From Actinomycetota bacterium (GTDB lineage: Bacteria; Actinomycetota; Actinomycetes; Nanopelagicales; Nanopelagicaceae): a stretch of DNA of 9,704 bases. The stretch covers positions 1 through 9,704 of the forward strand of contig CANHFN010000024.1 of NCBI GenBank assembly GCA_947459935.1, in the 5' to 3' direction. Made by a program: the position numbers and the translations under genes. Of the stretch, positions 6,231-9,704 are shown one piece after another; position 1 is the stretch's first letter, and every line of letters starts with the position of its first letter. Under the pieces are notes generated by a model. That model made no database searches. It was not told the DNA's origin and saw only the letters and a list, made by a program, of their open reading frames with translations.

Positions 6231-7171
6231 GCACTCACGTCGTTAAGTGCATTGCGGACTATCTCTGGCAATGCTATTTCTTCACTCTTTAAAACTCCGC
6301 GCAATTGCGCTCCTGTTCGGGCGCCAATAAGTGATGATGTGACACCCGGTGCATCTCTAACCCACGCAAGTGCGACTTCCAAAGGCGAGTAACCCAAACC
6401 TTCAGCCGCGACTGCAACAGCTTCAACAATTCGGGCGGATCTGTTATCCAGATACGGCTCAATATGTTTTGCAAAGTGCGGGGCTGCTCCGCGAGAGTCA
6501 CTCGGAATTCCTTTTCGATACTTTCCGGTTAATACGCCTCGCGCAAGGGGAGCCCACGCAAGAAAACCCATCCCACATTCTTGGGCGGCATCTAGAACTT
6601 CTATCTCAGCTTCACGATTAAGAAGTGAATATTCGTGTTGAATGGTCGTCAGTGGCGCTTTCATCGAATTTGATTGTTGCTTGGTAGCTGCACGCGCTAC
6701 CTGCCAACCTGAGTAATTGCTGATGCCGACATATCGAGCACGACCAGTGGAATAGGCATAATCAAGTGCCGATAGAGTGTCATCTAATGGAGTTGTGTCA
6801 TCCCACGCCTGAATTTGCCAAATATCAACAAAGTCACTTCCAAGTCGTGAGAGAGATCGATCTAATTCGGCTATGAGCGAGTGTCTTGAAGCATCGATTC
6901 TTCGAACTCCATCTGTGAATCCAATTCCAGCCTTCGTGGCAATCGTTACTTCTTCTCGATTAAACAAAGTGCCAATTAGGCCACCAATTACTCGCTCACT
7001 ATCACCATCGCCATATGTTGCAGCGGTGTCGATGAAATTGCCACCAGCATCAAGAAAAGCACGGCATTGATCGGCGGCCTCGATTTCATCTGTGTCTCGG
7101 CCCCAGGTCATCGTTCCAAGCCCTAAGCGCGACAGATTTAGCCCACTTGTTCCTGCTCTGCGCTTTTCCAT
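6227..7171 (-). CDS. Aldo/keto reductase family oxidoreductase (catalytic His replaced by Gln)
   Basis: A 314-residue TIM-barrel NAD(P)H-dependent oxidoreductase. Family marks: GLGTMTWGRDTDE near the N-terminus, FIDTAATYGDGDSE (46-59) with the tetrad Asp48 and Tyr53, ATKAG with tetrad Lys80, VGISNYSGWQ (about 148-157), FLAWAPLARGVLTGKY (about 202-217) and the cofactor-binding SSLIGART (about 279-286). The fourth tetrad position, normally His in a strand such as WQIHxxD, is Gln121 here (codon CAG at 6811-6809). Relatives with that His replaced exist, for example Kv-beta subunits, and may have altered activity. TAAGGT lies 6 bases before the ATG and doubles as an AAGG ribosome binding site candidate. 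The gene converges on the M20 peptidase with overlapping stops. The substrate is unknown. Confidence 0.92.
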   Translation of the reverse strand: MEKRRAGTSGLNLSRLGLGTMTWGRDTDEIEAADQCRAFLDAGGNFIDTAATYGDGDSERVIGGLIGTLFNREEVTIATKAGIGFTDGVRRIDASRHSLIAELDRSLSRLGSDFVDIWQIQAWDDTTPLDDTLSALDYAYSTGRARYVGISNYSGWQVARAATKQQSNSMKAPLTTIQHEYSLLNREAEIEVLDAAQECGMGFLAWAPLARGVLTGKYRKGIPSDSRGAAPHFAKHIEPYLDNRSARIVEAVAVAAEGLGYSPLEVALAWVRDAPGVTSSLIGARTGAQLRGVLKSEEIALPEIVRNALNDVSA

Positions 7172-7177
7172 GGGGCG

Positions 7178-7183
7178 ACCTTA
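7178..7183 (-). promoter_or_regulatory. Candidate -10 box of the aldo/keto reductase gene
   Basis: TAAGGT on the minus strand (7183-7178) matches TANNNT and ends 6 bases before the ATG at 7171, predicting a leaderless mRNA. Its AAGG part could alternatively be a Shine-Dalgarno site at 7-8 bases. The box lies in ACCTTAG (plus strand 7178-7184), which recurs at 7212-7218 beside the divergent promoter. Confidence 0.4.
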
Positions 7184-7209
7184 GCAAGGGCAACACCGAA
7201 AACCTGCGA

Positions 7210-7215
7210 TAACCT
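7210..7215 (+). promoter_or_regulatory. Candidate -10 box of the MSMEG_4193-family / mshC cluster
   Basis: TAACCT matches TANNNT and ends 7 bases before the ATG at 7223; transcription would start at or one base before the start codon. No Shine-Dalgarno sequence is seen in the bases before the ATG, which favours a leaderless message. No clear -35. Confidence 0.45.
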
Positions 7216-7222
7216 TAGATTT

Positions 7223-7900
7223 ATGCGATTGGTTTTGATCAGACATGCACATTCGGAAGCTAACGCTGCTGGAATTCTTTCAGGACGTTTACCCGATGTG
7301 CACCTATCAGACAAGGGAATCAAGCAGTCCGAGAATTTGGCCCTGCGTCTTGGTCTCTTTTCGGTATCTAGTTTGCGCATTAGCCCCATGGAAAGATGTT
7401 TCGAAACAATCTCGCCGTGGCTCAATTCAGTACTTCTACCAAACTATCCACGGTTAGTTCCAACGATTGATCCAAATGTTACCGAGGTCGATTACGGCAG
7501 TTGGAGTGGGAAGAAGCTCTCTGTTTTGTCAAGAAACAAACTATGGTCAACCGTGCAAGAGTCACCGAGCCGGATGTATTTCCCCAATGGTGAAGGAATC
7601 GGACAGATGCAATCTCGTGCAATGAAATCCGTTCATGAGGCTGTTGCGACAAAATCAAAGGGATCGGCTGTCATTGTTAGCCATGGTGATGTAATCAAGG
7701 CGATATGCGCCTCAGCACTTGGTGTTCACCTAGATGAGTTTCAGCGAATTGTGATCGATCCCGCATCGATCTCGATTCTTGACTACTCAGCGATAAAGCC
7801 ACGGTTACTCCTACTTAACGATTCACGATCCGTTGTAACAGATTTACTTAAGGCGCCAAGTCGAAAGAAGAACTTACTGGGCGGCGGTTCTGGTAAATGA
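7223..7900 (+). CDS. Histidine phosphatase / probable phosphomutase, MSMEG_4193 family (TIGR03848)
   Basis: A 225-residue cytoplasmic member of the phosphoglycerate mutase-like superfamily, which works through a phosphohistidine. R7-H8 in LIRHAHSEAN is the catalytic arm (Ala where most relatives have Gly after the His). SPMER (54-58) gives the usual second Arg, TEVDYGSW (87-94) the acidic proton donor region, and VSHGDVIKAI (152-161) the second catalytic His154. The stretches LWSTVQESPS, FPNGEG and DEFQRIVIDPAS are typical of the MSMEG_4193 subgroup. The C-terminus is basic and glycine-rich (KAPSRKKNLLGGGSGK). Its stop overlaps the DUF3090 start as ATGA, indicating translational coupling. It is the first gene of a conserved actinobacterial trio; the substrate is unknown, and phosphomutase is a name proposed from context with the kinase-like third member. 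Confidence 0.93.
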   Translation: MRLVLIRHAHSEANAAGILSGRLPDVHLSDKGIKQSENLALRLGLFSVSSLRISPMERCFETISPWLNSVLLPNYPRLVPTIDPNVTEVDYGSWSGKKLSVLSRNKLWSTVQESPSRMYFPNGEGIGQMQSRAMKSVHEAVATKSKGSAVIVSHGDVIKAICASALGVHLDEFQRIVIDPASISILDYSAIKPRLLLLNDSRSVVTDLLKAPSRKKNLLGGGSGK

Positions 7901-8406
7901 GGCACGAGTTCACTCGACCCGAACGCTTTATCGCAGGCACGGTCGGTCAACCAGGGGAGCGCGCCTTCTATCTTCAAATACGTTCAGGTGCTCGTCTTTT
8001 TTCCGTTGCTGTTGAGAAAGCGCAAGTGCAAGCCATCTCGGCGCGAATGGAAATCATGGTTTCAGAAGTTCGCAAAGCAAACCCTCTGATTAATGTTGAG
8101 AAATTATCGATAGATGATGCACCTCTGGAAACACCAATCGATTCAGAATTTGCGATAGGGGCCATGTCCTTGTCTTGGAACGAGGAAATCCAATTGATTT
8201 GTGTTGAATTATTCGAATTAGAAGATGACGAAGAAGACTCTGAAGGCGAAGTGGTGGAAATCAACATCACTTTGGGCATGGCTACTTCTTTTTCGTCGCG
8301 CTCTAAAGCGGTCGTAAATGCAGGTCGTTTGCCTTGTCCATTCTGCGGAATACCGATTGATCCACATGGTCACTTATGTCCGAGGGCAAATGGTTACCGA
8401 CGATAA
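7897..8406 (+). CDS. DUF3090 family protein (TIGR03847)
   Basis: A 169-residue soluble protein of unknown function, second member of the trio. The N-terminus MRHEFTRPERFIAGTVGQPGE and a beta-rich middle (ERAFYLQIRSGARLFSVAVEKAQ) are typical. A strongly acidic stretch, ELEDDEEDSEGEVVE, lies at about 107-121. The C-terminus is the family hallmark: CPFCGIPIDPHGHLCPRANG, with C147, C150, H159 and C161 arranged like a small zinc site. The start overlaps the preceding stop by 4 bases (ATGA) and no independent ribosome binding site is needed. Its end overlaps the next gene by 17 bases. It might be a scaffold or adaptor between the phosphatase-like and kinase-like partners, but that is only suggested by gene order. 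Confidence 0.93.
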   Translation: MRHEFTRPERFIAGTVGQPGERAFYLQIRSGARLFSVAVEKAQVQAISARMEIMVSEVRKANPLINVEKLSIDDAPLETPIDSEFAIGAMSLSWNEEIQLICVELFELEDDEEDSEGEVVEINITLGMATSFSSRSKAVVNAGRLPCPFCGIPIDPHGHLCPRANGYRR

Positions 8407-9100
8407 GTTAAAAGTGCTCACTTCTGGCGAGCTACAAGTAACTGGACGTTTAGTAGATGCTTCGAATGCAACCTTGTATGCAACCGCAATTCTTGATGCT
8501 CATGAAATTGGGTGCATCTACAAACCGATAGCTGGCGAGAGACCACTATGGGATTTCTCCGATGGATGTTTAGCAAATCGTGAATACGCGGCTTACTTGG
8601 TAAGCCACCATCTTGGCTTCGATTTAGTTCCATTAACAATTCTTCGAGATGGACCATACGGTTTTGGAATGGTCCAGGAGTGGATTGAGATTGACGGAGG
8701 TATTGATCTATCTAAGTTCTTTTCTACAGATCATCCTAAGTTACGTGCTATGGCTCTTTTCGATGCGATCATCAACAACACAGATCGCAAAATCGGCCAC
8801 TTGTTGCCAGTCAACGACAACGATGTTTATGGTTGCGATCATGGCGTTACATTTCACGCCGACGACAAGTTGCGAACAGTGCTGTGGCAGTGGGCAAATG
8901 AACCACTCAATGAAGATGAGATGCAACTCCTGAGGACGGCTGAATCATTACTCAAAGGCGAATTAGGTGGGTTATTAATTCCCTTACTCACCGAGGTCGA
9001 AATAGAGAACACCTCTCGACGTGTCGCAGATCTTTTGGTTTCGGGCACATTTCCTATTCCTAATCCTGATTGGCCAGCCGTGCCATGGCCGGCTTTTTGA
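8390..9100 (+). CDS. SCO1664 family protein, PI3/4-kinase-like (TIGR03843)
   Basis: A 236-residue soluble protein distantly related to phosphatidylinositol 3-/4-kinases and HipA-like kinases; activity not established to my knowledge. Features matching a kinase fold: IYKPIAGERPLWDF (43-56) with candidate ATP-binding Lys45, REYAAYLVSHHLG (64-76) with a candidate salt-bridge Glu65, a hinge-like GMVQEWI (93-99), the catalytic-loop-like NNTDRKIGHLL (129-139) with Asp132, and GCDHGVTF (148-155) with metal-binding Asp150. The frame is open upstream to an ATG at 8318, but the conserved region begins near residue 8 of the form chosen here; the GAGGG at 8382-8386 is only 3 bases before this ATG, so translation is probably coupled to the end of DUF3090, which it overlaps by 17 bases. 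mshC follows after 20 bases. Confidence 0.9.
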   Translation: MVTDDKLKVLTSGELQVTGRLVDASNATLYATAILDAHEIGCIYKPIAGERPLWDFSDGCLANREYAAYLVSHHLGFDLVPLTILRDGPYGFGMVQEWIEIDGGIDLSKFFSTDHPKLRAMALFDAIINNTDRKIGHLLPVNDNDVYGCDHGVTFHADDKLRTVLWQWANEPLNEDEMQLLRTAESLLKGELGGLLIPLLTEVEIENTSRRVADLLVSGTFPIPNPDWPAVPWPAF

Positions 9101-9108
9101 TTAGCGAT

Positions 9109-9114
9109 TACGAT
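9109..9114 (+). promoter_or_regulatory. Candidate internal -10 box for mshC
   Basis: TACGAT matches TANNNT and ends exactly 6 bases before the mshC ATG at 9121. No Shine-Dalgarno sequence precedes mshC, although the gap to the upstream gene is 20 bases. This suggests that mshC has its own leaderless transcript in addition to any read-through from the trio. Confidence 0.4.
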
Positions 9115-9120
9115 ACAGAC

Positions 9121-9704
9121 ATGAAATCCTGGGGTGAAGTTGCGGTTCCACAATTAGATTTGTTGGATCACTTCCCGGCCCTATCTCTCACCAACTCTTC
9201 TTCGGGCAAGAAAGAATCGCTTAAGGAAAAGCCGATTTATCGCATGTATGTCTGCGGAATTACTCCCTACGATGCCACACACCTTGGTCACGCAGCCACA
9301 TACTTAACATTTGATTTGATTAATAGATTCTTAGGGGCAGCCGGTTCAGAGGTGCTTTATGTGCAAAACATTACTGATATTGATGACCCTTTATTAGAAC
9401 GGGCAAAGCGGGACGGGGTGGACTGGAGTGATCTTGCCCATCAACAGATTGATCTCTTCCGTAGTGACATGACACATCTGCGAGTAATTCCTCCAGCACA
9501 TTACATTGGCGCTGTCGATGCGATTCCTTTAGTTACAGGCGCAATAGCTGAACTAAAGAGCAAGAAAAGTATTTATAGCGTTGACGAGGATCTTTACTTC
9601 ACTGTTCATTCTGATAAACAATTTGGACAACGCTCGCATCTTTCTGAGAACGAGATGTTGCAGATTTTTTCTGAACGCGGGGGAGATCCCAATCGAGAAG
9701 GAAA
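9121..9704 (+). CDS. mshC: L-cysteine:1D-myo-inositol 2-amino-2-deoxy-alpha-D-glucopyranoside ligase, N-terminal part (3' end outside window)
   Basis: Cytoplasmic ATP-dependent ligase that joins cysteine to GlcN-inositol, the penultimate step of mycothiol synthesis. It evolved from cysteinyl-tRNA synthetase. The window holds the first 194 residues. YVCGITPYDATHLGHAATYL (43-62) contains the zinc-binding Cys45 and the HIGH-like signature HLGH (54-57). VQNITDIDDPLLERA (81-95) follows, then RVIPPAHYIGAVDAIP (121-136) and SERGGDP (184-190). The N-terminal extension MKSWGEVAVPQL, ending in a Pro/Leu-rich segment, is typical of MshC and not of CysS, which together with the SCO1664-family neighbour separates the two. 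The ATP-binding KMSKS-like motif is beyond the window. Mycothiol is made only by actinobacteria, so this gene fixes the lineage. Confidence 0.95.
   Translation, partial: MKSWGEVAVPQLDLLDHFPALSLTNSSSGKKESLKEKPIYRMYVCGITPYDATHLGHAATYLTFDLINRFLGAAGSEVLYVQNITDIDDPLLERAKRDGVDWSDLAHQQIDLFRSDMTHLRVIPPAHYIGAVDAIPLVTGAIAELKSKKSIYSVDEDLYFTVHSDKQFGQRSHLSENEMLQIFSERGGDPNREG

Noticed and set aside
8318..8389. Earlier start of the SCO1664-family protein at 8318
   Set aside because: It would overlap the conserved C-terminal Cys/His region of DUF3090 by nearly 90 bases, has no ribosome binding site, and the added residues do not resemble the family's N-terminus.
9121..9704. Cysteinyl-tRNA synthetase (cysS) instead of mshC
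   Set aside because: The N-terminal extension MKSWGEVAVPQL, the DATHLGHAATYL form of the signature and the SCO1664-family neighbour all fit MshC; CysS usually has the HIGH motif in a different context (VYDxxHIGH).
1..9704. Mobile elements, CRISPR arrays, toxin-antitoxin or defence genes
   Set aside because: I found no transposase, integrase, terminal inverted repeats, regularly spaced repeats or defence-type domains; all major frames are assigned to housekeeping or conserved actinobacterial families.

Overview
The window is a compact, gene-dense stretch from a low-GC actinobacterium. By eye it is clearly AT-richer than typical high-GC actinobacteria, yet it carries markers that are essentially actinobacterial: the start of mshC (mycothiol biosynthesis) directly behind the MSMEG_4193 / DUF3090 / SCO1664 gene trio. 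Short intergenic gaps, overlapping stop codons and candidate leaderless starts suggest a streamlined genome. Freshwater Nanopelagicales (acI group) or a relative would fit, but that is inference. I see no insertion sequence, CRISPR array, phage gene or other sign of recent transfer, and no gene-free stretch over about 100 bases.

Layout. 1-441 (+) is the C-terminal part of uracil-DNA glycosylase (ung), followed by a strong, probably bidirectional terminator at 460-494. On the minus strand, 1997-504 is an NCS2-family nucleobase permease, preceded by a YczE-like membrane protein (2757-2092). That gene diverges from a DUF554 membrane protein (2778-3509, +) through a 20-bp gap in which the two -10 boxes overlap. 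A second minus-strand block runs tRNA-Leu(GAG) (4873-4790), apt (4788-4261) and thymidine kinase (4167-3523). An M20 metallopeptidase (4917-6230, +) diverges from the tRNA and converges, with overlapping stop codons, on an aldo/keto reductase (7171-6227, -). From 7223 a plus-strand cluster runs to the window end: histidine phosphatase (MSMEG_4193 family), DUF3090 protein, PI-kinase-like SCO1664 protein and mshC (truncated by the window edge).

How they fit together. Four genes concern nucleobases or nucleotides: ung (uracil repair), the NCS2 permease (purine-type nucleobase uptake), apt (adenine to AMP) and tdk (thymidine to dTMP), a plausible salvage set. The right-hand cluster is an uncharacterised actinobacterial three-gene system with kinase, phosphatase/mutase and zinc-site-like components, coupled by start/stop overlaps and leading into the mycothiol ligase gene.

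The most interesting signals are: the uncharacterised trio next to mshC; the apt start codon lying one base after the tRNA-Leu 3' end, so that tRNA processing would itself make an almost leaderless apt mRNA; a divergent pair sharing overlapping -10 boxes with a leaderless start in each direction; the repeated TANNNT-N6-ATG arrangement at several genes; and an aldo/keto reductase with Gln at the usual catalytic His position.
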